Source: Adiantum capillus-veneris (lineage: Eukaryota; Streptophyta; Polypodiopsida; Polypodiales; Pteridaceae). Taken from it: a stretch of 64,000 nt of DNA. Made by a program: the position numbers and the translations under genes. Position 1 is the first letter of the stretch. Every line of letters starts with the position of its first letter. Below are positions 1 through 13,977 of the stretch, piece by piece. The notes under the pieces were generated by a model. That model made no database searches and was not told the origin of the DNA. It saw nothing but the letters and a program-made list of their open reading frames with translations. The DNA lies in NCBI GenBank assembly GCA_014529385.2, contig CM043953.1, positions 70,158,872 to 70,222,871 on the forward strand, given 5' to 3'.

Positions 1-887
1 GCCTCCTGCAAGATCTACGTGCACTTGTTCCAAGATAGAAAGGTATTCATCATCATTGACAGATAGTTTGGGTTACTGGTTCTTTCCTCACTAATAGACT
101 TGACCTCCAATCATCACATAGTTGTTTGCTTCAGGTGTCAAGAGATTGAGGTTTCAAAGGCAAGCTAGGTAAGCTCAAGCTATTGGCTATGAGAAGAGAG
201 AGAAAAAGGACATCCTCAACACCGCACGATAGAATAATAACCACTTGGAAATGGAAATAGCACACAAGAAAAGCTGAAACTGAAACCATGGATAAGAACC
301 GACACTTGATTGCCAAAGTGGTGCCATTAACGACATCGGTAATTGGATTAATTGCATATTAAGGATTTTAAGCTCCTTTACAAAAGGGTTTAACCCCAAT
401 TTTCCTAGCACAAACTAAATCCACAAACACCCGATGGAGATGGAGTTCACAACAATGATGAAGGTCAGGCTCTCCTCCTTTCAATTTCCAAAAACCCCCT
501 ACCCTACTCCTTTTCCTTCCACAAAAACTCTTAAAAAGTCTCATTCTCCTTGTCTCTGATTGCGTGATCTTGTACTCCTCTTGCTCTTGATCGTCCAAAG
601 AAAACTCCCCTTGATCAAATGCAAAAAGCATGTTTCCACTGGCATGTGAGTCCTGCCCCTATTTTTATCAGCTTTCCTCTTACTTTTAGCTTGTTGTTTT
701 CATGAATAACCTTTTGCTAATCTCAACAAGCTTTGTCTCCAAGATTCACATGCATCATTCCTTATTTGGGGCACCAAAAATATTATTGATGCCTCTGACA
801 TGCCCTTCAAAAATGTCATCGGCCCATGGTCGTGAGAACTGACCCTCATGGAGTGCCATCCATCATCCGCCATGGAGAGTCTCAACG

Positions 888-888
<1 letters not shown>
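1..888. other. No gene recognised
   Basis: I see no coding signature, RNA gene or repeat family in this stretch. Open frames are short and have atypical composition. Confidence 0.5.

Positions 889-951
<63 letters not shown>
889..951. repeat. (CT)n microsatellite
   Basis: An uninterrupted run of about 31 CT units. The open frames over it on both strands (Ser-Leu and Arg-Glu repeats) are artefacts of the dinucleotide. Confidence 0.97.
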
Positions 952-954
<3 letters not shown>

Positions 955-1989
955 TTTCATACTCCATAGGGGTCACCCTTTAGTATATGTACCCTCCTCT
1001 CGTGCACGGTGCCCCCACATGTGTGTTTTTTTGGCTACCACGAGGTGCTTCTTCATTGACTCCCCTCTATGGTCCTTCAAGTTTCACATGACAATTAGAG
1101 AAAGTTCCAAAAAACAACTTCCATTTCCCACTTTGAGGCTTTTCCATTGCCTGTCTGATGGTCTAATTGCCGATCCATAAAATCCCCACAAAATCCTTGT
1201 TTCAAAAATTAGGCTGGTGAAATCACCACCCCGTTTTGATCGCATCAGGTCCTTGAACTGAGCCGACCAAAATTACATAGATTCATCTGCTGGTATAGCT
1301 CCACTGGCAACTGCCGTGGTCTTCAACTAAAGGGTTCGTTTGATGTGCCATCACTTTCCATGTCCTTCAGATATCTTGACAATCTAGACTTTGTTTGATG
1401 TGCCATCACTTTCCATGTCCTTCAGATACCACATACTTTACACTCAACTCTTGGAAAGGCTGCAAAAATCTCATATGACACACTGAATGAGGTGACCAAT
1501 CTGGCTTAGAACTCGACCCGGGTGAGAGTCCAATTAGCAATATCTTGGCAACCAAAACTCTAATTGCCAATTTGAAAAGACCAATGTGCACCATATGGTG
1601 CACACTTTAGGCCCATGCACTCACTTCAGCCCTGACCCTTCATCTACAGCTGCCCAATCTGGTAAAGATGTGCAAACCATCCTAGATTCAAACTGCCATA
1701 ATTCCTCACCTAGCTTGACAAGTCGTAAAGACAATCCCCTGTAGAGCACTTCAAGCACTACAATTCTAGTCCATAAGCTTCCATTTATGATCACTTCAAA
1801 TATATCTCTTTTTCAAATCATTAGGACAACTTTTGATCCTTTAAAGCCACATCTGGCATACATTTAGCATTAGTCTAGCTTGTTATCAAGTCCTGATCTC
1901 TGTTTAACAAACATATAGCCTTAAAGTAGCCTTAACTCACACCCCTTTGCTCCTTCCCCCATCATGGAAGTGGAGTTGCACGACATCCA
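952..1989. other. No gene recognised; one short duplication
   Basis: The only structure I see is a 35-bp direct repeat (1337-1371 and 1394-1428, period 57) containing GATGTGCCATCACTTTCC. Nothing coding is recognised. Confidence 0.5.
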
Positions 1990-2440
1990 CCCCCTCAGAA
2001 CCTGTAGAGCCTCTAGTCTGTGCCAACTGCACTTAATAAGCATCATCGGACACATCGTCCAATGCATACATAGCATTATTTTTTGGAGGTTGATATGAAC
2101 TAAGATTGTCAAGAACAATCTTGCCTTCTTGCTTCATGAACAACTTGATCCTTTTTCCTACAATAGGCAACTTGAGCACAGTCCCATCAAGCTCACATAG
2201 CTTATATGTTGCATTATCATAAACATGAAGCACCACATATGGTCCAAACCATCATCTAACCATCTTTTGCATTGGTTCTCCAAGCTACTATCATAAACAA
2301 GAACTCAATCCCCATATTTAATGGCATGAGGGTGTAGTCTGTACTTTCCCATCAAATGCCGCTTTATTCTTCAACCTTGCCCATAAGCTTTCATGAAACT
2401 CTTCTATCACCTATTTTTGAGTTTCTTTGTCCCAAACAAC
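1990..2440 (-). pseudogene. Ty3/gypsy integrase C-terminal fragment
   Basis: Read on the minus strand, broken frames resemble the C-terminal tail of a gypsy integrase. A segment around FGPYVVLHVYDNATYKLCEL is followed by LDGTVLKLPIVGKRIK, the usual 'GPY..., yeLaDLdG, vnG..LK' pattern of such tails. Stops and frame changes interrupt it, and no RT or protease lies beside it, so it is a relic. The family call rests on pattern memory; a profile search would be needed to fix the clade. Confidence 0.5.
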
Positions 2441-2610
2441 CCACTATTGTGTCGTGCCACTCTGCTTCCATATTGAGAAAAAGAGAAAACGGATGCAGAT
2501 AAAGCCTACTTGAAGGCTACATGTTTATTGAGAAGTAATCACGGGATCAGTAATAACGAGCAAGCTCAATGATATGTATGCCAAATAATGTGCACTTAAT
2601 AGAGCAATAG

Positions 2611-2860
2611 GTGCTCGAGGAGAACCTAGTCCAGAATGTCATCTCATGCAGTGCATTGATAGTGGGGTATGCTGCCCGTGCACTACAATGGTGGATATGC
2701 AAGTCTAATGTGATGATCATCGATGTTTTCATCAGGATGTATGCCAAATGTGTTGTGGTTGACAATGATTTGGTCGATCTATACACCAAATATGGTGCCC
2801 ATTGGGAGCATAATTTGCCGCCCATGAGCCAAGTACTAATGGCCTTCCATAAGGGCATGC
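2611..2860 (+). pseudogene. PPR-like gene fragment
   Basis: The start of the frame contains NVISCSALIVGYA, like the pentatricopeptide-repeat pattern 'NVVSWNALIAGYA', and then IRMYAKC...DLVDLYTKYG, like the 'LIDMYAKCG' block. Only about two degenerate 35-residue units can be made out. Downstream the frame runs into a 51-bp tandem duplication. I read it as a PPR gene relic, perhaps retroposed. PPR proteins bind organellar RNA, but no function is implied here. Confidence 0.4.
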
Positions 2861-2949
2861 CCATAAGAGAAACACGTTGTGCTAGTAGTGTTTCAGTTGA
2901 CACAGTGTTGTGCTCAGCAATGGTTATCCAAGGTGTGGCGCTAAGAAAT

Positions 2950-3041
2950 GGCTATGAGAGAAATGGAAAGGGGTATGGCCGCCCAAAGAAATGGCTTGGT
3001 GGCTATGAGAGCAAAGGAAAGGGGTATGGCTGCCCAAAGAC
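2950..3041. repeat. 51-bp tandem duplication
   Basis: GGCTATGAGAG...CCCAAAGA occurs at 2950-2990 and again at 3001-3041 with a few substitutions. Confidence 0.8.
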
Positions 3042-3179
3042 CAACCAATGACCACCCACTATGGAAATAAGGCCTCCCGTAGCAAATAAGAAGAGGATCT
3101 AATGTGAATGGGGAAGAAAAAGGAAAGAGGAGAATGGTGTGCACACACTGAATGGCGCAAAGGGAAGGAAAGAGGGCTT

Positions 3180-4531
<1,352 letters not shown>

Positions 4532-4572
4532 ATCTTTGGTGAAGTTGACACAAAACGAGATGGGGGTGGGAG

Positions 4573-6073
4573 GTGAAGATAGAGAATCTAGGACATATGA
4601 TGAAATTGATTGAAGAGTTTACTGTAAAGGGTTTTAATGGGACGACAACAATTCCAAATTTTTCAAAGATGCTTCAATTGGTCCAAGGATCTTTGCTTGA
4701 AGTGGAAGCTATGAAGACAAAGAAGAAAATGGGTGAAGCTTTGGATGCAGTATACGACAAGAGGCAACTCCTTGATGGTTATGATCCAGAGGGCTACCTA
4801 GAGTGCTATGAGTTGGAAACCAAGTCAAGAAGAATATCAAAAGAGTTAATGATTATATATTTTGAGTAGCGAGTGAGTTTAGATTTGAAGGAGCAAATTT
4901 AAGAGCTTACCAAAGCCTGCAATGATAGTTGGGAATATTTCAAAGAAGTTATTGTACGAGTAAATGATGAGAATTATCAAGAAAATATTCCAAGTCTACC
5001 AAATTACTCAGATATTTGAGGACAAGTACGGTCAAAATCAGAAGCTATGATTGATTAGTGTCTTCTACATGATGCTACTTTCTTACAAGCTAGTGATGAA
5101 GATATAGTTAAAGTTGTGTATGAAAACCTGGGTTTTGCAAATGCCTTACATACAGCCTCAAGATACACAGGGTGAACTTTGCAAAGAGCCTATGCATGCA
5201 ATACAGGGGAAAAATAAATCAGCGGATCAAAACAAAGTGGCTAAAGCTCGGGACGAAATTGTGTAGGTGTATGAGTGAAACCATAATGTAGAAGACGTAC
5301 ATGATGGTTTGGTTACAACCGATGCTTTTGCTACTAACTCAAAATTAGAGAAAAATATTGTAATATAGATTCTATCCTAGAGTTGACTGATCATGCAGAT
5401 GCTATAGGTCAAAGTAAGAGTGTTGTTGAGAGACACAACACCATGGATTTGGATAAACTAGATTTACAGGGTTTAGATACACCCGATTTTGAAGGCTTGG
5501 ATGTGCAAGAGAATGTGCTTGAAGATCTGCAAAGAGATGATTTAGAGGGGATGCAGACTCCTTTAGCAAGACCTTGTGATACAGAGCTCACACTATGCCA
5601 GAATGATCAAAACTTGAAGATGCTTATTTAGAGAGGGTGCGTAGTGGGGGCATAGTGAAGTGCGATCTCTTGGTGTTGCATACTATTGATTGCATTGCGC
5701 CAATGATATGGACAAGATAGTGGATGCAATTTTCAATATGCATGTCGAACTTTGTGCTACAAAAGTGCAAAGATATTTGAACGAGGGTGAGAAACTTGAA
5801 GAGCATTCTGCAACAGGTGTGTCTAATATGCATGTCATATGTGGGTAGACTAGTTTCTAGCCTGAGATGTGCAGAGTAGAGGAGTCTTTTGAAGCGGCAG
5901 ACCCAAAGCTTATGTGCTTATTACATGAAGCTTTGCGTGGATTCTCAAATATAGATGCTAAGGGTACCAAGAAATCTAAATTTATGCATGAGCGAGTTTA
6001 TTTAGATGCAGTTGATGATGACATTATGCAATTATTAGATGAAGCTTTGCTAAATTTTGGATTCCAATGCTAG
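4573..6073 (+). pseudogene. Broken frames between the two direct repeats
   Basis: Short plus-strand frames (4573-4869, 5383-5631, 5867-6073) with protein-like, acidic composition are separated by stops. The first has MKLIEEFTVKGFNGTT and a Lys-rich middle. The second has Leu-Asp-rich near repeats (LDKLDLQGLDTPDFEGLD). The motif LLDEALLNFGF at the end of the third echoes LLHEALRGFSN earlier in it. I do not recognise the family. It could be the decayed product of the element bounded by the repeats. Confidence 0.3.
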
Positions 6074-6295
6074 AGGGGGTGAAGGTTCATTACCAATTCT
6101 CCTACCCATGATTGATGATAAAAAATTAGATGAGCTAGTTGCACAAGGATATGGAAATATCATATGTTACCAGATGCTATGTGGGATTTGATGTTACCCT
6201 TAAGATGTAGGAGATTTTGAGCTAGCTTTTGATCCAAGAAGAGATGGTTTTATGCATGGTCTAAGACAACTGATTGATATGCCATTTCCTTAACT

Positions 6296-6754
6296 GCCGC
6301 TCTCAGGAACTCTCGGCCAGGCTTGGCAAAGAAATAAAAAGTGACGAGCGCTCCCATTTGCCATGAACATAGATGGATTTGGTGGAGGTCCATCGAAGGA
6401 CCTGACACATCACCACCCTCGTTCCCACAACCACGGCACTTTCCTTGCTTAGGAAAGGAGGGCTATTATAAGAAGTTTTTTTTTTAAGCAATGAAAAAAA
6501 GAGAGGGCATGACGAGAAAAAAAAACCATAAGGAGAGAACGTGAGGGGCAAGGGGGAAAATAGCATGGCGAGGAGGAAGAAGAGGTGAATGGGGAATTTC
6601 CTTTTCGCTCTCTCTTTCTTGACCATGCTCTCTCTTCATCTCAACTAAGAAAATGAGGAGGAAGAAGAGGAAAAGGGGAAGCGTGTGGCTTGGGGAGAAA
6701 GTAAAAGAAGAGTGGAGAAACCGTGGAGGGGAGAGTAGGGCAAGAAGAAGACTC

Positions 6755-6805
<51 letters not shown>

Positions 6806-7561
6806 AGCAAGAGGAGGTGAAGCCCGTAGGAAGTGAAGGGCAAAGGAAAACTTTGACGGAATTTGAATGAAGAAAAGAGAGCAAGAGGAGGAGAGTTCCT
6901 AAGAGCGGCAATTAAGGAAATGGAAAGAAATTAGAAGAGAAAGTTTGGAGAGCTTCTTGAAGGCAATCAAACAACGGTTGCTCGTCCTTTTGGCACAAGG
7001 GGAGATAAGATTTTGGGAAAGACGACAAGGAGCTCAGCAAGGAGCAATCGGAGCTCAAGTTTTGGGCAGCAGAGGGCAAGAAGGAAGGAGCTCAAGGAGA
7101 GCTATCAAGACGAGATTAGGCAATCAGGAATGCCATCACAGAGAGATAGTTTCTAGAGATTTTGATGATAATGGAAGCATAAAGAATGACACAGAGAATA
7201 GGAATGAACTTTGCAAAATTCAAGGGGAAATTGAATCAATTAGAGCGATATGGAGGAAATTTACATCAGCATCATTAATTTAAACTTTATTAATAATCTT
7301 GTTAAGGTACAAAGCTGTTAACGGCCCCTTAATCTAGTAAATGGGTCTTAAAGTCCTAGTTATCACTTAACTCAAGTGACAGTGTCATTAACGACCCACC
7401 TTGGCTTATGATTAAGTTATACTTAAGGCTCTACTCAAGTTAATTATGATTATGGTAATTGTCAAAGATTTTAGTGTCTATTTTTCTCTCGCTCACACAC
7501 CTCCCACATCCAGGGGCCTCGTGCCTTCTCGGCTCACATTTCGAACACATATCCCCCGACA
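6296..7561. repeat. Direct repeat copy B (possible LTR)
   Basis: Counterpart of 3180-4531, in the same orientation. It ends CCCCCGACA followed by GCGGTACCCC. The (TC)n tract is shorter than in copy A, which accounts for most of the length difference. Confidence 0.7.
6752..6801. repeat. (TC)n microsatellite inside repeat copy B
   Basis: About 25 TC units with one interruption, at the place matching the tract in copy A. Confidence 0.95.
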
Positions 7562-8014
7562 GCGGTACCCCTCCTAAACGCTTTGGCTGCTTCCATAGAT
7601 GTACATCCCTTAGAAAGTATCCATAAGCCTTTTTCCTGATCCTCGTATAATCTTGGTCACTCCATCCTTCTGTCTAGTGAGCCCAGGCGTCCACTAGGAA
7701 ATATGTAAGATAGCACGTGGGAACAAATAAGGGATTTCTAATAGGTACATTTACAAAAAAATGTACTTATCGAAAGGGTTTTTTAATTGAGAAAGTGAAA
7801 ATTTCCATACAAAAGGGCTAGTATTTTTACAAAAATGAATACATAAGGGGTGCATATAATACTTGAAAATTTACAGGTAAGGGATTATTTAAATACCTCT
7901 TGTTTGCACGTGCTATATGAAATTTTTAAGTAGTGGACTCGCGGAGCTAGTGAGAGTGCTAAGGTAGCGGCCAATCATAAGCCACTCTCCTCATAGGATT
8001 CTTTAGAAAATACT
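7562..8014. other. No gene recognised
   Basis: AT-rich sequence between the direct repeat and the gypsy relic. No coding signal or repeat identified. Confidence 0.5.
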
Positions 8015-9936
8015 TCAAAAACATGAGCAATAAATACCACAATTTTCATGTAGATAAGAAAAAGTGTAGAACTTCAAGCCAACATCATCACTTGTGGTAA
8101 GCATATTTTCTTCATCTTCAAACCTAGCCCTTGATAACATATCTGCAACAAGATTGTCTCTACTTGCAATATGACAAAATTTTGGGTTAAGAGACTTACT
8201 ATAAGCTATCCACCTTAGCATGGCAATGTTTGGAGTAGAGCAGTTTGCAATCATCCCTATCAGTGGGTGGCGAGCAATCTATCTCTACCACCACTGAAGC
8301 TCCAATAAAATACTCTTTATCAGACCTTAGAGAAGTAGCAATGTCCCAACGTTATCTCTTAACCTATGGGTAACCTTTTTTGCGATCATTGACTTCCTTT
8401 TCTTCTAATCCAAGTGCATACATGTGTCGTTCTACATCATCTTGACCTATAACTATTAATACTACCTGTCTTTTGTATTTGTAGTTGACTTTCCTTAAGG
8501 TCGGAGCCTTGAGAAGCATCTTCTTTAGTTTTTTGATAGCCTTTCTGTGAACTTCTTCCCAAAAAACCCTTTTGTCTTTCCTTAGCAGTTGATAAAGCAC
8601 CTCTACAACGTGAGCAAAATGTGGCAACCAAATAAGGTGGAAATACAAATGCACCGAGAAACCTTCATGTGAACTTCTTTCCAAACAAACCTTTTGCATG
8701 TCCTTAGCAGTTGATAAAGCACCTCTGAAACATGAGCAAAATGTGACAACCAAATATGGTGGACTCACACACGCACCCAGAAATCGATGAACTTCAATAA
8801 ACTGAAGAACATGTTTCTTTCATCTTTGAGATAGCTTCAACTTTAGCAGGACTTGTCCTTCTACCCTCTAGGCTGCACATATGCCCTACAATTAAAACTT
8901 CTTTAGCACCAAAAGTTAATTTTTGTCCTAAAGGTGCTAAGTTAACTTCTTCAAGCCTGGTTAGAATAGCATCACAATCGACAATATGTTGAGCAACAAA
9001 CTGCTGGTACCTCCTCTGATCTTTTACCTCATCTTTGGACCCTTATTCACATCCTTTAATCTCAGTAGATCATCAATGAAAGGCATATTAACATGAGGAA
9101 TAAAGTCCCTTGATACCTTATTCATGCCGTCCATCATATGAGCTACATAATTAATAACACCCTGTGGGCAGAGTGCATATCCTTAGCAACCCAAGAGGAG
9201 TGCACATCGTAGTAAGATCTGTTCTCTCCAAAGATAACTAAAATTGATCATATCTAGAGTAAAGATCACCCATATAATAAATAGATCTACCAAAAAATGC
9301 CTCAACAAATTCATCAACAATTGGGCCAATATCCACATTGTCGTTTGTTACCTTGTTAACCGGCTGCATGTCATGTACGAACCTTGAAGTACCATTTTTC
9401 TTCAAAATTGTGAAGCATCGATTAGAGTATGGCGCAGATGATGGCTCCAAAATACCCATCTGTATCTTCTCGTTAAGCAAAGCAATAAGCTTTGGAAGTG
9501 AGCCTTAGGAACTAGAATAGGGTGTAAGCTCCATGGCATGTGAGTAATAGTGATTATAACCATAGGTGAAACAACACTTTGAATCCACACACCCAATATC
9601 ACCTAGCTCAAGATAAAAAACCTTAATGTATTTTTTGAGCATATGTTGAAAGCATTTGACTTCCTCTTCATTGAAGAAACCATCTTCTCCAATCTTAAGG
9701 TGCTCCAATGTCTCCTAAGTAAACTTATATGTCCTTCGGATTCTCGAGTTGTTGAGAAGCTTCTTGATCACCCCATCACTTCCTTCTGGTAGAGTTGTAG
9801 CTACTGGTCTCACTTTTTTTGCAACCGTATTGTAATTTGTCTCTACCTGTGCTTCAATTGATTTACCCAAATCATCCTCAATATGCATAAGTTCCTCATA
9901 TATGTCGAGCTCTTCATACATGTCCATTGAGTGCAC
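8015..9936 (-). pseudogene. Degenerate Ty3/gypsy pol (RT and RNase H)
   Basis: Read from 9936 downwards, broken frames follow gypsy pol order. A pre-RT segment (KKVRPVATTLPEGSDG) is followed by the RT start GILEPSSAPYSN, then the fingers region TSRFVHDMQPVNKVT. Next comes an RT catalytic remnant PFIDDLL (family usually YxDD), then GHMCSLEGRRTSPAKVEAI and the connection/RNase H region. The RNase H end is DNLVADMLSRA. Many stops and frameshifts and a 122-bp tandem duplication show it is dead. No gag, protease or integrase is seen. It abuts a plus-strand copia relic at about 9960, so its 5' part was probably lost there. Confidence 0.75.
8546..8789. repeat. 122-bp tandem duplication in the gypsy relic
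   Basis: 8546-8667 and 8668-8789 align, sharing GATAAAGCACCTCT and GAGCAAAATGTG. 122 is not a multiple of three, so the duplication shifts the pol frame. Confidence 0.75.
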
Positions 9937-9965
9937 TTTAACAAAGTCAATTCCACTTTGAAACC

Positions 9966-12303
9966 TGTATATCTTGATCTACTCAAGGGGGATTAAAAGG
10001 CAGTTTACTGTACCATACACACCAGCTCATAATGGAACGCATGATCATACAATTCAGGAAAGAGTCACAGCCATGCTTTCTAGGGAAAATCTCACACAAG
10101 GCTTTTGGGCAGAAGTCGTCTTGATCGCAGTGCACATTATAAATCGTTCTCCTAGTACGCCATTGAATTATGAGATTCTAGAAGAATTATGGTCTAAACG
10201 TAAGCCCCACTTTGACCATCTACGTGTTTTTGGTTGTGAAGCTTATGCTCACGTGCATAAACAACTTCACTAAAAGTTAGAGCCAAAGTCACACAAATGT
10301 ATTTTCATTGGATATGGTGCAGATGGAGAGATGGGATGTCATCTCTGGCACCCGGAATCTCTTCGAGTCATCCATGGTTCAGATGTGATCTGCAATGAGT
10401 CGAAGATGCATAAACAACCTATCAAGGAAATAGAGATTCGGAGAGTCACTTTTGAGGATGTTGCCTCAGAGACAGTGAAATCAACTCAGCGGGCTAGTGA
10501 TGTACCTTCCACTAGCAATGCTCCAGAGGGAGCGGATAGCAATGGTCAAGGAGTGAGACGGTTTACTAGATTCTCTCATCCACCTACGCATTTCGAGCCA
10601 GGTCTTGATTAAATCATGTTGATCGATTGCGGTGAGCCAAGCTGCTACCAAGAAGCCATGATGACGGATGATGTGATGAAGTGGGAGCAAGCTATGGAAT
10701 CTGCGTATAACTCAATTCTGACTTGGTAGAACTTCCAAATGATGCAAAAGCTTTACCTTGCAAATGGGTTTACAAGAAGAATTTTACCTAAGGTGATCCA
10801 AATCCAAAGTACAAGGCTAGACTTGTAGCTAAAGGGTTCAAACAGCAAAAAGGGAGTTGATTTTGATAAAATCTTCTCGCCTATGGTCAAGATGACAACA
10901 CTTAGAACCGTACTTGGTCTTGTAGCGATTGTGGACATGGAACTTGTCCAAATGGATGTGACGACAGCATTTCTTCATGGGAATCTCGATGAGGATGTTT
11001 ACATGCAGTAGCTTGAATGGTTTGTTCAGGAGAACGCATCTTGTGAGGAGCTAGTATGTAAGCTCAAAAATGCACTTTATGGCTTAAAGCAGGGTTCAAG
11101 GCAGTGGTATCATAAATTTGATGCATGTATGAGGTATCAAGGATATAAAATGCACTTAGAACCGTACTTGGTCATGTAGCAATTGAGGACATGGAACTTG
11201 TCCAAATGGATGTGAAGACAGCATTTCTTCACCGGGATCTCAATGAGGATGTTTACATGCAGCAACCTTAAGGGTTTGTTCAGGAGAACACATCTCGTGA
11301 GGAGCTAATATGCAAGCTCAAAAAGGCACTTTATGGCTTAAAGCAGGGTTCAAGGCAGTGGTATCATAAATTTGATGCATGTATGAGGTCTCAAGGATAT
11401 AAAAGGAGCAAAGAGGATCACTACTTGTACACAAGAAAGCTAGATGATGGCTCGATGATCATTCTAGTTTTGTATGTTGATGACATGCTTATAGCTGGGA
11501 AATCCATTGCGGAAATTGCCAACTTAAAGAAAACACTTAGCAATAATTTTGCAATGAAAGATTTGGGGGATGCTACACACTTTCTTGGCATGCGAATCAG
11601 AAGAGATCGCAAACGTCGTATTCTTGAGTTATCTCAGGAAACATACGTTGAGAAAGTTTTGTAGCGTTTCAATATGCAGGGGGGGGAAGCATTGAGTACC
11701 CCAATGTAGGCATTCTTGAAACTCAGCAAGGAAGATGAACCCAAATCTGATGTTGAGCGAGCTGAAATGGCTAAGGTACCATATTCTTTGGCAGTGGGCA
11801 GTCTCATGTATGCTATGGTGGCCACAAGACTAGACATTGATTTTGCAGTGGGAGTAGTGAGCCGACATATGGAAAATCCTGGCAGCAAGCATTGGGAAGC
11901 AGTGAAGCACATTCTTAGGTACCTCAAAGGTACGGTCAGCAGGTGTTTATGCTTCGGGAATAGCAATGCATCCATCATGGGTTATGCGGATGGAAACTAT
12001 GCGGGTTGTGTCAACAATAGGAGATTGACATTTGGCTATGTCTTCATATTTGCTGGAGCAGTAATATCTTGGAGGTCATGTCTTCAAGATTGTACGTCAT
12101 CTTCCACTACGGAAGCAAAGTACGTTGCATTGTCGGATACAAGTAAAGAGGCTGTATGGTTATCTCGCTTGGTCAGAATCTTGGCCAAAAAGCTCATTGA
12201 TTTGGTCAAGGTACACATTGACGACAACCCAGCAGATGATTTGACAAAAGGCTTAGCTTTGGAGCGGTTAACACATTGCAGTGAGTTGATGGGTATAGGT
12301 TGA
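9966..12303 (+). pseudogene. Degenerate Ty1/copia pol, 5'-truncated
   Basis: Starts inside the integrase core (RGIKRQFTVPYTPAHNG, then INRSPSTPLN and LRVFGCEAYAHV). It continues through the RT (KWVYKKNF, VQMDVTTAFLHG, catalytic LYVDDMLIAG) to RNase H (TEAKYVALSDTSKEAVWL) and the end NPADDLTKGL. Compared with the copia at 34344-38333, RNase H lacks about 50 residues after WLSRLVRILA, including the CDSQSA block that carries a catalytic Asp. Stops, frameshifts and a 254-bp tandem duplication confirm it is dead. gag, protease and the 5' LTR are missing. Confidence 0.85.
10897..11404. repeat. 254-bp tandem duplication in copia RT
   Basis: 10897-11150 and 11151-11404 are near copies, both containing CTTAGAACCGTACTTGGTC and ending AGGATATAAAA. 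The unit length is not a multiple of three, so the duplication breaks the frame. Confidence 0.9.
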
Positions 12304-12372
12304 AGCCACTAGATTGCTTCATGGTTGTACATAGCAAGTCACTTGGGTTGCGTTGGCCTTCAAGTGGGTGTT

Positions 12373-12600
12373 TGTTGGGATTCAGGCCAACTGGCCGAAC
12401 ATCCCACTTACTACTAACCCATATACTAACATAACCATTATACACTTATTCTTTAATACAACAGAATGAGGAGCTGCCAATAGGATAACGTCGTTGTGCA
12501 CTCCACCCAAAGAAGGTCTCTCTCTCTCTGCTCTTGCACTTGCACTCGCGTACGCTTCCCTTGGCACCTTCAGTTTACATAGCACCTGGCATGGTTGGGT
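12373..12600 (+). repeat. Start of the copia 3' LTR (end not resolved)
   Basis: About 70 bp after the end of copia RNase H, a purine-rich stretch (CAAGTGGGTG) is followed by TGTTGGGATTC, the usual copia LTR start. Without a 5' partner the LTR end cannot be set; the value given is approximate. Confidence 0.5.
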
Positions 12601-12664
12601 AGTCATGATGTAATAGCTTTTGGCAAGGGGTTATGATTGAGAACATGAAGTGACAACTATGAAT

Positions 12665-13878
12665 GAGATTTGAACATTTGGCCAAATCTCATGGATCTTG
12701 AGAATTGTTTGATCTTGCTTAGAAAGACTAAATATGTTAGTGTGAAGCTTCTACTACCTAGTAGTGTATTTGTGTGACAACTGGAGAAATCTCAAAGGAA
12801 TCAACCTATATCTAAGTTGGCACGCAATGGTGTGAATCTTGTACTACACCTAGTGGTGTATTTGTGTGAAATTTGGACAACTGGCCAAATCTCAAAGGAA
12901 TCGATCTATATCTAAGTTGGCATGTAATGGTTCATGATGACATCATATGGGTCCAATACACATAATAAATATGTGTGCTAGAACTAATGTAATCCACAAT
13001 GGTTGAAACTCTATATATGCTTAAGGAAACTTTGGTAAGTTCAAGCGAGCTTTATATAACCCCTTGCCAACGTCTAGTATTTGAATGCATTCACCCGTGT
13101 AATGTTTGAGGATTGATTGCACAAAGTGATAATTATACATGATTTTTGGACAACATGCCAAATCTTATGAAGCTTGATGGTTGGTAGAGTTTATTTGCAA
13201 AGACTGGGTACGTTAATGACAATCTTTCATTACACTTGATGTCATGTTGACTCTGGTGCATCACCTTGTTAGGCAGCTTGATTCTATCAAAAAATACTTC
13301 TTTGAGAATTGGACGGCTGGCAAAATCTCAACGGTCTTGACGCTCAAAGAAGGATGGTTATCTTGAGCACAATTATGCATGTTTATCATACTACCTTGAC
13401 ACCCATCACAAACGATAAAGCTTAATGGCACTTGATAATGATTATGTGAGATTTGGATGAATGGACAAATCATATGAAGAATTGGTGATATCTAGGTTGG
13501 TTTGCCTGGGTTCAAGATGGTATCATGTGGCTTTCCAACGTATTAGAAGTATGTGCACTAGAATCTATGTAGATTCATTTTTTAGAGTATGAGAAATGGA
13601 CGGCTGGTCAAATCTCATTGGACTATAATAAATATGAGTTCTTATTAGAATCTATTATAGTGTGTTTCTTCTATCAAAAATTGATTACAAAATATTTGTC
13701 TAGCCATCCAAACCACAACAATCTTAGTGTTCAAGGGATTTATTATGTATATAGCTTATTACACCCAATAGACGTGTCTCTATTTAACACTTTATCTGTG
13801 TGGATAAAGGCAAACAATGTGAGGGTTATCATTATGGAGTAAAGTATATGTACAAGGTTTGGACGACTGGACAATCTC
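12665..13878. repeat. Eight degenerate copies of a palindromic word
   Basis: The consensus is roughly GAGATTTGGACnACTGGCCAAATCTC. Its ends (GAGATTTG and CAAATCTC) are inverted complements. Copies lie near 12665, 12772, 12866, 13141, 13304, 13447, 13591 and 13856. Longer shared context exists too: AATC.A.CTATATCTAAGTTGG follows copies two and three, and GTGC.AGAA.TA..GTA.ATCC recurs near 12978 and 13554. This is a decayed long-period repeat array rather than coding sequence. Confidence 0.65.
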
Positions 13879-13977
13879 GTGTGACTAGTTCCTCTTTAAT
13901 TTATACTGATGAAATTGCTATGTTGTTTCTTTTTTACATAATCTCTGTTGTATTGCATGGTCTAGAGACGGCCCTTT

